A DNA stretch of 64,000 nucleotides, from assembly GCF_002355215.1 (NCBI RefSeq), contig NZ_AP014612.1:1426001-1490000 (forward strand). Direction: 5' to 3'. Positions 48,294 to 56,374 of the stretch are shown here, piece after piece. Every line of letters begins with the position of its first letter. Positions within the stretch are counted from its first letter, which is position 1. Source of the DNA: Streptococcus troglodytae. GTDB lineage: Bacteria > Bacillota > Bacilli > Lactobacillales > Streptococcaceae. The notes under the pieces were generated by a model. That model saw only the letters and a list, made by a program, of their open reading frames with translations, was not told the origin of the DNA and searched no databases. A program made the translations under genes and the position numbers.

Positions 48294-49436
48294 TTAGCAA
48301 TTATGCTGTTCAAACACCTCCTGTAAAATCATTATGCCTTGATTGATCTCATCCTTGGTCAGAGTCAGCGGCGGTAAGAGCCTGATAACATTGGTTCCTG
48401 CTGTCAGGACGATCAAACCTCGGTCGCGAGCAGCCTCAACCAGCTGACAGAGGTCAGCCGTCGTTTCAATGCCTATCATATAACCCAGTCCGCGCACTTG
48501 AATGACTTTATCAGCAGCCTGCAAGGCAGCTGTGAGCTGCTCTTGTAAATAATGAGCATTCTCCCGAACCTGTTCTAAAAAACCTGCCTTAGTCATAATA
48601 TCAAGAACGGTTGAACTGGCTGCCATGGCTAATTTATTGCCGCCAAAGGTTGAACCGTGCGAACCGGGACCAAAGGCACTGCCAAACTGCTCTTTTGCCA
48701 ACATGGCACCGACAGGGACACCATTGGCTAAACCTTTTGCCAGCGTAAAAATATCTGGCTCAATACCATAGTGCTGGAAAGCATAGAGCTTGCCAGTCCG
48801 TCCCATACCTGTTTGCACCTCATCTATGATAAGCAGCAGACCATTCTTCTGACAGTAATCAGCTAATGCTGTTACGAAGTTATGCTCAGCAGGCAGTACA
48901 CCAGACTCTCCTTGAACGAGTTCCAGCATAACAGCAGCTGTGTTTTCTGTCACCAAAGCTTTCACACTGTTCAAGTCATTGAAAACGGCATAGTGAAAAT
49001 GCGGGACAGCATCACCAAAACCGACTTTGATTTTATCCTGTCCTGTCGCTGACATGGAGCCAAAGGTCCTGCCATGGAAGGAATTCTGAAAAGTAATAAT
49101 CTCTTGCTTGTCTGTTGCCTTACGGGCAAGTTTGATAGCCGCTTCATTGGCTTCTGCACCGCTATTGCAAAAGAAAGCTAAGTAATCCTTATTAGCCATC
49201 AACTTAGCAGCTACTTCTTCTTGCAAACTATTTTCATAAAGATTGGGCGTGTGCCAGATTTGCTCAGCCTGTTTTTGCAAAGCAGCTTGAACTTGCGGAT
49301 GAAAACCAAGATTGGTCACACCGATGCCTGTTGAAAAATCGAGGTATTTTTTTCCTTGTGTATCAAAGAGATAATTACTTTCTGCTTTGGCAAACTCAAG
49401 ATCTGCTCTTTTATAATTTTGAAATAAGTTACTCAT
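48294..49436 (-). CDS. argD: Acetylornithine aminotransferase
   Basis: A PLP enzyme making N-acetylornithine from the semialdehyde and glutamate. About 380 residues; the start chosen is the internal ATG at 49436 (MSNLFQNYKRADL). Cofactor residues: FCNSGAEANEAAIKLA, LLIIDEVQTGMGRTG with the Asp, and the Schiff-base Lys in FTLAKGLANGVPVG. It is the last gene of argCJBD and follows argB after about 140 bases. Confidence 0.95.
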   Translation of the reverse strand: MSNLFQNYKRADLEFAKAESNYLFDTQGKKYLDFSTGIGVTNLGFHPQVQAALQKQAEQIWHTPNLYENSLQEEVAAKLMANKDYLAFFCNSGAEANEAAIKLARKATDKQEIITFQNSFHGRTFGSMSATGQDKIKVGFGDAVPHFHYAVFNDLNSVKALVTENTAAVMLELVQGESGVLPAEHNFVTALADYCQKNGLLLIIDEVQTGMGRTGKLYAFQHYGIEPDIFTLAKGLANGVPVGAMLAKEQFGSAFGPGSHGSTFGGNKLAMAASSTVLDIMTKAGFLEQVRENAHYLQEQLTAALQAADKVIQVRGLGYMIGIETTADLCQLVEAARDRGLIVLTAGTNVIRLLPPLTLTKDEINQGIMILQEVFEQHNC

Positions 49437-49575
49437 AACCAAAATAGTGAGAACGAATAGAAAGCAGAGAATTTTAGAGCATAAGTACTATAACAATTAA
49501 TAGAAAGCACCTTTTATGATGCTACTTTGCCTTAACTGAATTCCTGCCCTTCTATTCAACTCCAATTCCTTTCTA

Positions 49576-50313
49576 TTAATCTGCTGTGATAAACGTTCCT
49601 GTCAACAAATTATCCCCAATTAAAACCTGCCCGACGCCTGCGGCTACTGTTTTAGCAGCGCTCTCAATTTTAGGAATCATACCACCAGTAATAACAGCTG
49701 CATCAATCTTTTCTTGGACTTGATGACTTGTTATCTTTTCCAGCACAGCCTCATTTTCTAAAACACCTTTAACATCGGTCATCAAAATCAGCTTGTCAGC
49801 TGCAAGTGCTACCGCTACTGCTGTCGCTAGATAATCAGCATTGATATTGAGCATATCCCCTTCTTTGGAATAGCCTAAAGAAGCAAGGATAGGAATCTGC
49901 TCGTTCTCAAGGAAACCCTCAATGACCCTTTTATTAATATGCGTCACATCGCCAACATAGCCATAGGTATCTTTATCTAGATAATCAGCAGCCACCACAT
50001 GCTTGATGTCCGATTTTAGCTGCTGACAACTGATACCTGCCTGCCTTAATTTTTCCTGTAAATTTTTTCCAACCAAATCAAGAAGAGCATGACTTACCAA
50101 AACCATGTCGTCTTTACTGGTGACACGCAAGCTATTGATTTTTTTGACTGCAACCTGATTTTCTTCCATTAGTTTATTAATAGCAAAGCCACCGCCATGG
50201 ACGATAACAAGCTGTTTGCCAGCATCCTGCCAGTCCTTGATCTGACTGAGAAAATCCCCACTCAGCTGTTGACTGGCTACTCCGCCAATTTTAATAACAA
50301 TAATATCTTTCAT
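49576..50313 (-). CDS. argB: Acetylglutamate kinase
   Basis: Phosphorylates N-acetylglutamate. 245 residues, amino-acid-kinase fold: KIGGVAS near the N-terminus, IVHGGGFAINKLM, and the nucleotide site ILMTDVKGVLEN and AVITGGMIPKIESAAKT. There is no N-terminal arginine-sensing helix, so feedback inhibition by arginine is less likely. It starts 29 bases before argJ's stop ends and is part of the argCJBD operon. Confidence 0.95.
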   Translation of the reverse strand: MKDIIVIKIGGVASQQLSGDFLSQIKDWQDAGKQLVIVHGGGFAINKLMEENQVAVKKINSLRVTSKDDMVLVSHALLDLVGKNLQEKLRQAGISCQQLKSDIKHVVAADYLDKDTYGYVGDVTHINKRVIEGFLENEQIPILASLGYSKEGDMLNINADYLATAVAVALAADKLILMTDVKGVLENEAVLEKITSHQVQEKIDAAVITGGMIPKIESAAKTVAAGVGQVLIGDNLLTGTFITAD

Positions 50314-50341
50314 TCTTTTCCTTTGCTAAATAGCTCAGCTG

Positions 50342-51535
50342 CTAGGTCCGATAGAGAGCATTGATTTTGACATAATCATAGGACAAATCACAACCCCAAG
50401 CCCTACCAACACTGTCCCCTGCATGCAAATCCACAACAATCGTAATGGCATCTGCCTGCATGACATCCTGCATGTCTTCCTCATCAAAACCAACAGGACT
50501 AGAAGCTAGCATGACTGGAATGTCTGCCAGATAAATATCAATATTATCCACAGGAACATTGACACCAGCATAGCCAACCGCCGCCAAAATACGGCCCCAA
50601 TTAGGATCTTCACCAAAAATTGCTGTTTTAACAAGGCTAGAACCAACAACACTTTTAGCCATCATACGAGCATCTAAACTATTAGGAGCATTAATCACTT
50701 CAACCTCAATGAGTTTAGTAGCACCTTCACCGTCCTTGGCAATTTTCTTAGCCAATTCTTGCATGACAAAATGAAGCATAGCTGAAAACTTATCAAACTC
50801 CGGTGTATTTGGCAGTATTTCCTGATTTAAGGTACAGCCATTAGAGAGGACAAGGACCATGTCATTAGTTGAAGTGTCACCATCTACTGTAATTTGATTA
50901 AACGTCGTTTCAACATTTTGACTAAGAGCCAGCTGCAGCGTTTCGCTTGAAATGACAGCATCACAAGTAATAAAGGCTAGCATGGTTGCCATATTAGGGT
51001 GAATCATACCCGAACCCTTGGCGACACCTGCCATAGTAACCTCATCACGACCAAATTGCTCTGTTACAGCCACTGTCTTAACTTTTGTGTCTGTCGTCAA
51101 GATAGCTTGCGCAAAATCATCTGAATTCCCATTAACCACTAATTTAGAAAGGCCTTTTTGCAAAGTATCCATGGGCATCAAGTCACCGATGACGCCTGTT
51201 GAAGCAACACCAACCAATTCAGGAGCAATCTTTAGTTTCGTCGCTGTCCATTTTTGCATGGTATAAGCATCTTCCATTCCTTGAAGACCTGTACATGAAT
51301 TAGCAACGCCTGAGTTAACAACAAGAGCTTGCATTTTTTGAGCCTTTGTCACAGACTCTCTGGTAACAATCAGCGGTGCGGCAATGACTTTATTGGTTGT
51401 ATAAACACCTGCCACACTTGCTGGTACTTCTGACACAATCCAGCCAAAATCTTTTTTTCTCTTTTTAAAACCAGCATGTAAGCCATCTGCTGAGAAACCC
51501 AAGGGGCTAGCAATATTCCCATCAATTATTTTCAT
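50342..51535 (-). CDS. argJ: Bifunctional ornithine acetyltransferase/N-acetylglutamate synthase
   Basis: Transfers the acetyl group from N-acetylornithine to glutamate, closing the cyclic arginine pathway. The start was set at the ATG at 51535 (MKIIDGNIASPLGFSADG); a longer frame to 51628 has an atypical hydrophobic N-terminus. The autocatalytic cleavage site and nucleophilic Thr lie in KGSGMIHPNMATMLAFITCDA, with GEDPNWGRILAAVGYAG near the end. It lies between argC and argB. Confidence 0.94.
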   Translation of the reverse strand: MKIIDGNIASPLGFSADGLHAGFKKRKKDFGWIVSEVPASVAGVYTTNKVIAAPLIVTRESVTKAQKMQALVVNSGVANSCTGLQGMEDAYTMQKWTATKLKIAPELVGVASTGVIGDLMPMDTLQKGLSKLVVNGNSDDFAQAILTTDTKVKTVAVTEQFGRDEVTMAGVAKGSGMIHPNMATMLAFITCDAVISSETLQLALSQNVETTFNQITVDGDTSTNDMVLVLSNGCTLNQEILPNTPEFDKFSAMLHFVMQELAKKIAKDGEGATKLIEVEVINAPNSLDARMMAKSVVGSSLVKTAIFGEDPNWGRILAAVGYAGVNVPVDNIDIYLADIPVMLASSPVGFDEEDMQDVMQADAITIVVDLHAGDSVGRAWGCDLSYDYVKINALYRT

Positions 51536-51691
51536 ATCGTAAACTTTCAACCTCCTAACAAGCAGCACTCTTGCAAAGTAATATCTTAAAAGATGGCTCT
51601 CCTCTAAGACCAAAACAAGCACACTCAATTGTTTTCATTGCTCATCATTTTAAAGTTGATGAACTGAGGTTCTAATCCTTTCTTATCCTTT

Positions 51692-52714
51692 TTATAAATA
51701 ACTAGGTGTCATCGGGAAGCCCTCTGTCTCATCCCATCCCATCATCAAATTGAGATTTTGGACAGCCTGACCAGCTGCTCCTTTAACCAGATTATCAATA
51801 ACTGAAATGACTGTTAGAACATTGGTTACTGGATTATAAGCAAAACCAATATCACAAAAATTTGAACCAATGACATTATGCAATTCTGGCAAGTTCTGCT
51901 GCAAGCGGACAAAAGGCTTATCTGCATAAAGATCCTGATAAATTTTACTAATGGCTTCATTGCTCAAAGGCCGCTTTAAAGTCACATAACAGGTTGCCAT
52001 AATACCGCGATTAACAGGCAAAAGCGAGCTTGAAAATTGGATATGTTCCAAGTTCTTATCAAATCGTTTCAACTCTTGGACAATTTCAGGGATATGTTGA
52101 TGGCAGTTTAACTTGTAAGTAACGTAATTATCATGGACATTGACAAAATGACTGGACTCTGACAAGGCCTTGCCTGCTCCTGTTAGCCCTGACTTAGCAT
52201 CCACGATGATATTATTTACATCAATAACCTCGGCCTGCACCAAAGGAAGCAAGGCTAATTCAGTTGCTGTCGCATAACAGCCCGGATTAGCAATGAATTT
52301 CTTTCCTTTAACATCTGTCAATTCGGCCAGAGCGTATGTGAATTTATCCAAAGAGGCTTGCTCAGCTGCTGCTTTCTTATACCATTTTTCATAAATAGCA
52401 GCAGGCAGACGATGATCTCCAGAAATATCAATGACTGGAAAATCTGCTGCAATGAAGTCTTTAGCTAAATCTTTAGCAACACCACTGGGGGTTGCAAAAA
52501 AGACCAAATCAGCTGTCGCCATTATTTTTTGACTATCAAAAGATTGAATTTCTAAATCACAAACTCCTTTTAAATATGAATAAATATCAGATAATTTCGT
52601 TCCCAATCCCTTAGTAGCATGGACAGATACAAGCTCAACTTTCTGATGACCAGTCAAAATTCGGACTAATTCTAACCCACTATATCCAGTAATTCCTACA
52701 ATTGACGCTTTCAT
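51692..52714 (-). CDS. argC: N-acetyl-gamma-glutamyl-phosphate reductase
   Basis: An NADPH-dependent reductase and first gene of argCJBD. 340 residues. The nucleotide fold starts VGITGYSGLELVRILTGH, the catalytic Cys is in ANPGCYATATELALLPL near residue 145, and the substrate loop is SGLTGAGKALSES. The promoter directly upstream has an ARG-box-like sequence between -35 and -10, which fits ArgR repression. Confidence 0.96.
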   Translation of the reverse strand: MKASIVGITGYSGLELVRILTGHQKVELVSVHATKGLGTKLSDIYSYLKGVCDLEIQSFDSQKIMATADLVFFATPSGVAKDLAKDFIAADFPVIDISGDHRLPAAIYEKWYKKAAAEQASLDKFTYALAELTDVKGKKFIANPGCYATATELALLPLVQAEVIDVNNIIVDAKSGLTGAGKALSESSHFVNVHDNYVTYKLNCHQHIPEIVQELKRFDKNLEHIQFSSSLLPVNRGIMATCYVTLKRPLSNEAISKIYQDLYADKPFVRLQQNLPELHNVIGSNFCDIGFAYNPVTNVLTVISVIDNLVKGAAGQAVQNLNLMMGWDETEGFPMTPSYL

Positions 52715-52746
52715 ACTTATTCACTTCCTTTATAAAGATGTTGTTT

Positions 52747-52775
52747 ATTTTATCGTATATTTATTCATAAGTCAA
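52747..52775 (-). promoter_or_regulatory. argC promoter with ARG-box-like operator in the spacer
   Basis: On the minus strand, -35 TTGACT (52770-52775) and -10 TAAAAT (52747-52752) are 17 bases apart. The spacer TATGAATAAATATACGA resembles the 18-bp ARG box (TATGAAT then ATACA), so ArgR-type repressor would block polymerase directly. Confidence 0.7.
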
Positions 52776-52790
52776 GTTGAAAATGAATAA

Positions 52791-52823
52791 AATATAAAAA
52801 GTATCCAGTGATAAACTAGATAC
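52791..52823 (-). terminator. Terminator of the CPBP gene
   Basis: On the minus strand GTATCTAGT pairs with ACTGGATAC (one G-U) around a short loop and is followed by TTTTTATA. It separates the CPBP operon from argC. Confidence 0.65.
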
Positions 52824-52849
52824 TCTATTCGTATAATATTAAAAATGTT

Positions 52850-53539
52850 TCATTTCAAAGCTATGAACAGGAAATAAAGCGCCATAGGCAAATTATTTAA
52901 AATATGAACAAGCATGGAATCTTTAATGTTGCCCCGACGCTGATAGGCTAAATATAAGATAGCTCCGATACAGGCATAAAGGACAAATTCAAAAAGTGTT
53001 GTTGCGTGCGGAAAGGCAAAAAGAAATGTTGTGATGATACCTGCTAAAACCTTATGGCTATGATTAAACCAAAGATGACTAGGAAAAGCACGATAAACAA
53101 GTTCTTCAATAATAGGTCCAACTATGCCAACTAAAATCACATACAAAAGTGCATAGAGTAAGAAACCGTTTTTGAAGAAAGCCGTTAAACTTTGCAAAGC
53201 TGCATCATTGGTTGTCGTACTTTGTCCAGACAGTATTTGATTGATTAAAGTTCCTGTAATGGCAACTACTCTAGCAACTAAGAAAAATAGCAGAGCAATA
53301 CAAATGTCTTTCGCTGTCATTTTCTGTTCTCCCACTTCTGCTGACTCATGCTTTTTGTGAGCCTGCCACAAGAAGTAAATGACCAAAATAATTAAAACAA
53401 TATAAGCTAAGCCTAACCCCCACTTAGCAGGCAAAGATAGTTTGTTTTGATACTGCAAGAGATACATAGGAATAATATTACAAACAAGTGATAATACAAT
53501 CAATCCAATAACTTTAATACTATTTAAAACAATTTTCAT
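52850..53539 (-). CDS. CPBP-family intramembrane metalloprotease (Abi)
   Basis: 229 residues with six or more hydrophobic segments. CPBP motifs are intact: EELVYRAFPSHLW (EExxxR), FLFAFPHATTLFEF (FxxxH) and VHILNNLPMAL (HxxxN). Members cleave membrane substrates or protect against self-made bacteriocins. It is the last gene of a minus-strand cluster with an HTH regulator and a DUF3169-type protein, an arrangement often seen with bacteriocin immunity. Its own terminator follows. Confidence 0.88.
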   Translation of the reverse strand: MKIVLNSIKVIGLIVLSLVCNIIPMYLLQYQNKLSLPAKWGLGLAYIVLIILVIYFLWQAHKKHESAEVGEQKMTAKDICIALLFFLVARVVAITGTLINQILSGQSTTTNDAALQSLTAFFKNGFLLYALLYVILVGIVGPIIEELVYRAFPSHLWFNHSHKVLAGIITTFLFAFPHATTLFEFVLYACIGAILYLAYQRRGNIKDSMLVHILNNLPMALYFLFIALK

Positions 53540-53555
53540 TTTAATCTCCTCTGAT

Positions 53556-53954
53556 TTATTTATAATATTCTCTAGTCATTTTGAAACTCTTAATCATGAT
53601 ATAAAGATGAATACTCGTCGCTACTAAAATTCCTGTCAACTCCACCTCTTGTGTGATGAAGGACCAGAAGAAAAGAATGAGGTAAATAGCAGGTAAAATA
53701 GCTCCACTTAGATTCATGACAATATCAAAAGACATTTTGTAGTTGGTCTCTAACTCCGCTTCATCCATCTGCATGACATTATGCTTTAGCTCTTTCAAAG
53801 TTGGAACAAGAGGCATCTTAATGTCACGAATACGATTATAGACTTTGAGAATGTAGGATTGAAAAACAGCAGCAATCATCAGAAAAACAAAGTCAAGTAT
53901 CGGGAAAAAGAACTCTGCCTTATCCTTACCAAAAGTTAATTTAAAAGATTGAAT
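53556..53954 (-). pseudogene. C-terminal fragment of a DUF3169/DUF3278-type membrane protein, cut by an IS
   Basis: Open from IQSFKLTFGKDKAEFFFPILDFVFL (before the internal ATG at 53879) through KLYNRIRDIKMPLVPTLKELKHNVMQMDEAELETNYKMSFDIVMNLSG to two hydrophobic helices. It is the natural continuation of the N-terminal fragment at 55151-55513; the IS3-type element lies between. Without its N-terminal half it is probably not functional. A stop in frame just before the readable part means the old junction is also worn. Confidence 0.75.
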
Positions 53955-54018
53955 CGGTTACACTAAACTAGACAGAATCTATAAAGTGTTCTACACTAAA
54001 GAAAAGAGGAGAACAGAT

Positions 54019-54309
54019 ATGTCTAGAAAAATTCGCCGTCATTTCACAGATGAGTTTAAACAACAAATTGTTGACCTTCACAATGCAGGTATGAAGCGAA
54101 GCGAGATTATCAAAGAGTATGACTTGACCCCGTCTAGCTTTGACAAGTGGGTTAAACAAGCAAGAACAACTGGTTCCTTCAAAACTGTTGATAATCTGAC
54201 AGATGAACAGCGTGAGCTGATGGAACTCAGAAAACGAAATAAAGAGCTTGAAATGCAGGTTGATATCCTAAAGCAAGCGGCGGTGATTATGGCACGAAAA
54301 GGGAAATAA
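54019..54309 (+). CDS. IS3-family transposase OrfA
   Basis: 97 residues from the ATG at 54019 (RBS AGAGGAG). The helix-turn-helix RRHFTDEFKQQIVDLHNAGM to YDLTPSSFDKWVKQAR is followed by a leucine-zipper stretch ELMELRKRNKELEMQVDILKQA. The frame ends ARKGK at 54309, with the slippery AAAAG at 54297-54301 and a short dyad around it that could favour -1 frameshifting into OrfB. Confidence 0.88.
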   Translation: MSRKIRRHFTDEFKQQIVDLHNAGMKRSEIIKEYDLTPSSFDKWVKQARTTGSFKTVDNLTDEQRELMELRKRNKELEMQVDILKQAAVIMARKGK

Positions 54310-54344
54310 TCACCGCTAACAAGGACAAATACAGCATTTCAGCC

Positions 54345-55124
54345 ATGTGTAGATGTTTAACTATTCCGCGTTCCAGCTATTACTACAAAGCTGTAGAGCC
54401 AGTATCTGAGGCACAACTTGAAGAAATGGTGAAGCGCATTTTTCTTGACAGTAAGTCCAGGTACGGCGCTAGGAAAATCAAGAAATGTCTGGAAGCACAA
54501 GGGATCACCTTGTCTCGCCGTCGGATTCGTCGCATCATGAAGAGATTGAATTTGGTTTCTGTTTACCAGAAGGCTGCCTTCAAACCGCAGTCTAAAGGGA
54601 AAAATGAAGCACCCATTCCAAACCTCCTAGCCAGACAATTCAACCAAGAAAATCCTCTTGAAGCTCTTGTAACAGACTTGACTTATGTCCGTATTGGTAA
54701 GCGTTGGGCTTACGTTTGCTTGATCATTGACCTCTTCAACCGTGAAATCATTGGCCTAGCCCTTGGTTGGCACAAGACCGCCGACTTGGTCAAAGAAGCC
54801 ATTCAAAGCATCCCTTAAGCTCTGACCAAGGTCAAACTCTTCCATTCTGATCGTGGTAAGGAGTTTGATAACCAGCTGATAGATGAGATGTTAGAAGCCT
54901 TTGGCATCACCCGTTCGCTGAGTCAAGCGGGTTGTCCTTATGATAATGCGGTAGCTGAGAGCACCTATCGCTCCTTTAAGCTTGAGTTTATCAACCAAGA
55001 AACCTTCCACTCTCTGGAAGAATTAACCCTTAAAACCAAGGATTATGTCCACTGGTGGAATCACCATCGCATCCACGGCAGTCTCAATTACCAAACACCA
55101 ATGACTAGGCGAGTCATTGCTTAA
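54345..55124 (+). pseudogene. IS3-family transposase OrfB, interrupted by a TAA
   Basis: DDE integrase: first Asp in LVTDLTYVRIGKRWAYVC, second in FHSDRGKEFDNQ, Glu in NAVAESTYRSFKLEF, and the IHGSLNYQTPM end. The same frame runs from 54345 to 55124 but has TAA at 54816-54818 where the family has a Tyr codon (QSIP-stop-ALTKVK). The catalytic core is therefore split and the element is probably unable to move on its own. Confidence 0.85.
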
Positions 55125-55150
55125 TAAAAACACTTTATAAATTTTGTACA

Positions 55151-55513
55151 GAAAAGTGTTGCCTTTTCAGATAAAATGAGACTAACCATAGCAGTCACTG
55201 TCGCCACACCGTTAAACACTGTCGCACAAGAATGTTTGCGATTCATAGCTCGATAAAGTTCCTCTGAGTCATTATCGTCCATTGTTTGATATTGCTTGAA
55301 ATCTCTTAAGACATTAACGATATAAACCACCGATACAAGCAAGGAAATCAAATACAAGGTTCGCAAAGCAATCACAAAAACAGAAATGACAGACGCCTGC
55401 GTAAAGGGCAAGCCATTTTTATCAATGTTAAAATACGCTATCCCAAAGCCAGTGGCGCCTCCAATAGCAGCTCCTATAATTCCTCCAATAAACAGCTGTT
55501 TGAAAAATCTCAT
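55151..55513 (-). pseudogene. N-terminal fragment of the DUF3169-type membrane protein
   Basis: Begins MRFFKQLFIGGIIGAAIGGATGFGIAYF, includes RTLYLISLLVSVVYIVNVLRDFKQYQTMDDNDSEELYRAMNRKHS, and reaches LILSEKATLF before running into the IS end. The typical continuation (a hydrophobic third and fourth helix and a KELK-NV-QMDEAELE segment) is found beyond the IS at 53556-53954. It lies 25 bases after the HTH regulator on the same strand. Confidence 0.8.
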
Positions 55514-55538
55514 TACATTTCCACTTTGTTTTTCTGTT

Positions 55539-55751
55539 TCATTTCTCTTCCTCCACTAGACTAAAGACATTTTCCACAGGTTCACCAAAAATTTTGGCAA
55601 TCTTAAAAGCAATGACAATAGAAGGTGTGTATTCATTGCGCTCAATCAGACTGACTGTCTGTCGGGAAATGCCTGCTAATTTAGCAAGTTGGGTCTGATT
55701 GATGCCATCTCTAGCACGTAGTTCTTTAAGTCGATTTTTAAGTTTAATCAT
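55539..55751 (-). CDS. XRE-family HTH regulator
   Basis: 70 residues, a single helix-turn-helix: LKELRARDGINQTQLAKLAGISRQTVSLIERNEYTPSIVIAFKIAKIFG. Small regulators of this type commonly precede DUF3169/DUF3278 membrane proteins and CPBP proteases in streptococci and control them. It lies between the 66-residue protein and the disrupted membrane gene. Confidence 0.92.
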   Translation of the reverse strand: MIKLKNRLKELRARDGINQTQLAKLAGISRQTVSLIERNEYTPSIVIAFKIAKIFGEPVENVFSLVEEEK

Positions 55752-55760
55752 GGCACTCTC

Positions 55761-55961
55761 CTATTTGGGAGCTATTGTTTGAATGGATTTGACATCATCA
55801 ACATGGACATATTTATTGATTTCACTGCCCTTCCTATTGGTCTGTGACAGATGAAGCCATTCTTCATCTGTATCAATAATGGTCCATTTTGAATTGCCAA
55901 GATCATCTTCTAATTGAACGACAACCTTTTGCCCAACCAAATTCGTAATAAGACGTGACAT
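55761..55961 (-). CDS. Small protein of unknown function
   Basis: 66 residues (MSRLITNLVGQKVVVQLEDDLGNSKWTIIDTDEEWLHLSQ to VDDVKSIQTIAPK), predicted beta-rich and soluble, resembling an SH3/Sm-like small barrel. I do not recognise a family. It lies nine bases before the HTH regulator and 26 bases after the 34-residue membrane peptide, so it is part of the same operon. Confidence 0.75.
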   Translation of the reverse strand: MSRLITNLVGQKVVVQLEDDLGNSKWTIIDTDEEWLHLSQTNRKGSEINKYVHVDDVKSIQTIAPK

Positions 55962-55987
55962 AGTATTTTCTTCCTTGTTCTTTTTGT

Positions 55988-56092
55988 CTATTCTTTAACT
56001 TTTCTTGCTAATTGCCTGACCTTACTTGAGCTTGTCATCCACATGATAAGGGCCATTATACCAAATAGACTAAATATACCAAAGTATTCCAT
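55988..56092 (-). CDS. 34-residue membrane peptide, first gene of the HTH/CPBP operon
   Basis: On the minus strand a strong AAAGGAG site is followed by ATG and MEYFGIFSLFGIMALIMWMT, then SSSKVRQLARKVKE and a stop. It is a single hydrophobic helix with a basic tail, a pattern of small membrane proteins or toxins. It lies directly upstream of the 66-residue gene and was easy to miss because of its size. Function unknown. Confidence 0.65.
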   Translation of the reverse strand: MEYFGIFSLFGIMALIMWMTSSSKVRQLARKVKE

Positions 56093-56313
56093 AGCTCACT
56101 CCTTTCCATCAGCATGTTTTAGGTCAAACTAAGTTCCAACACTATAAAGCAAGTTTCTAAGCCAACTTAGAATACCTTTCAAAAGGATATTTCCCATTCA
56201 ACAGACAACTGATCTTTTATCAGGACTTTCTCGTATTTGTTCTCCTTACAAGTAAAGTGTAACATATCTTTTATTTTTGACAAATATCATAGTCAAATCT
56301 AAAAATAATATGC
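56093..56313. other. Leader region of the HTH/CPBP operon
   Basis: A 7-bp dyad with a four-base loop (TTCTAAG/CTTAGAA) lies at 56155-56172. On the minus strand, TTGTCA and TACACT, 16 bases apart near 56258-56285, are a possible promoter. Nothing else is recognised. Confidence 0.4.
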
Positions 56314-56346
56314 AAAAAAACGGAAATAAAATGATTTCCGTTTTTG
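56314..56346. terminator. Terminator of nsrRS, usable in both directions
   Basis: AAAAACGGAAAT (56316-56327) and ATTTCCGTTTTT (56334-56345) form a perfect stem with a six-base loop, 29 bases after the sensor kinase stop. Confidence 0.85.
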
Positions 56347-56374
56347 TTTATAAAAGATAGTAATAAGATAAAGT

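Larger units (their letters stand above)
53969..55150 (+). mobile_element. IS3-family insertion sequence, transposase inactivated
   Basis: The element is about 1.18 kb. The left end begins TAGACAGAATCTATAAAG; the right end, read inward, begins TGTACAAAATTTATAAAG; the two match at 14 of 18 positions (ATCTATAAAG versus ATTTATAAAG) as imperfect terminal inverted repeats. orfA and a -1-shifted orfB overlap at an A-AAA-G slippery site, as in IS3. No clean target duplication is seen. It splits a DUF3169-type gene. Confidence 0.85.
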
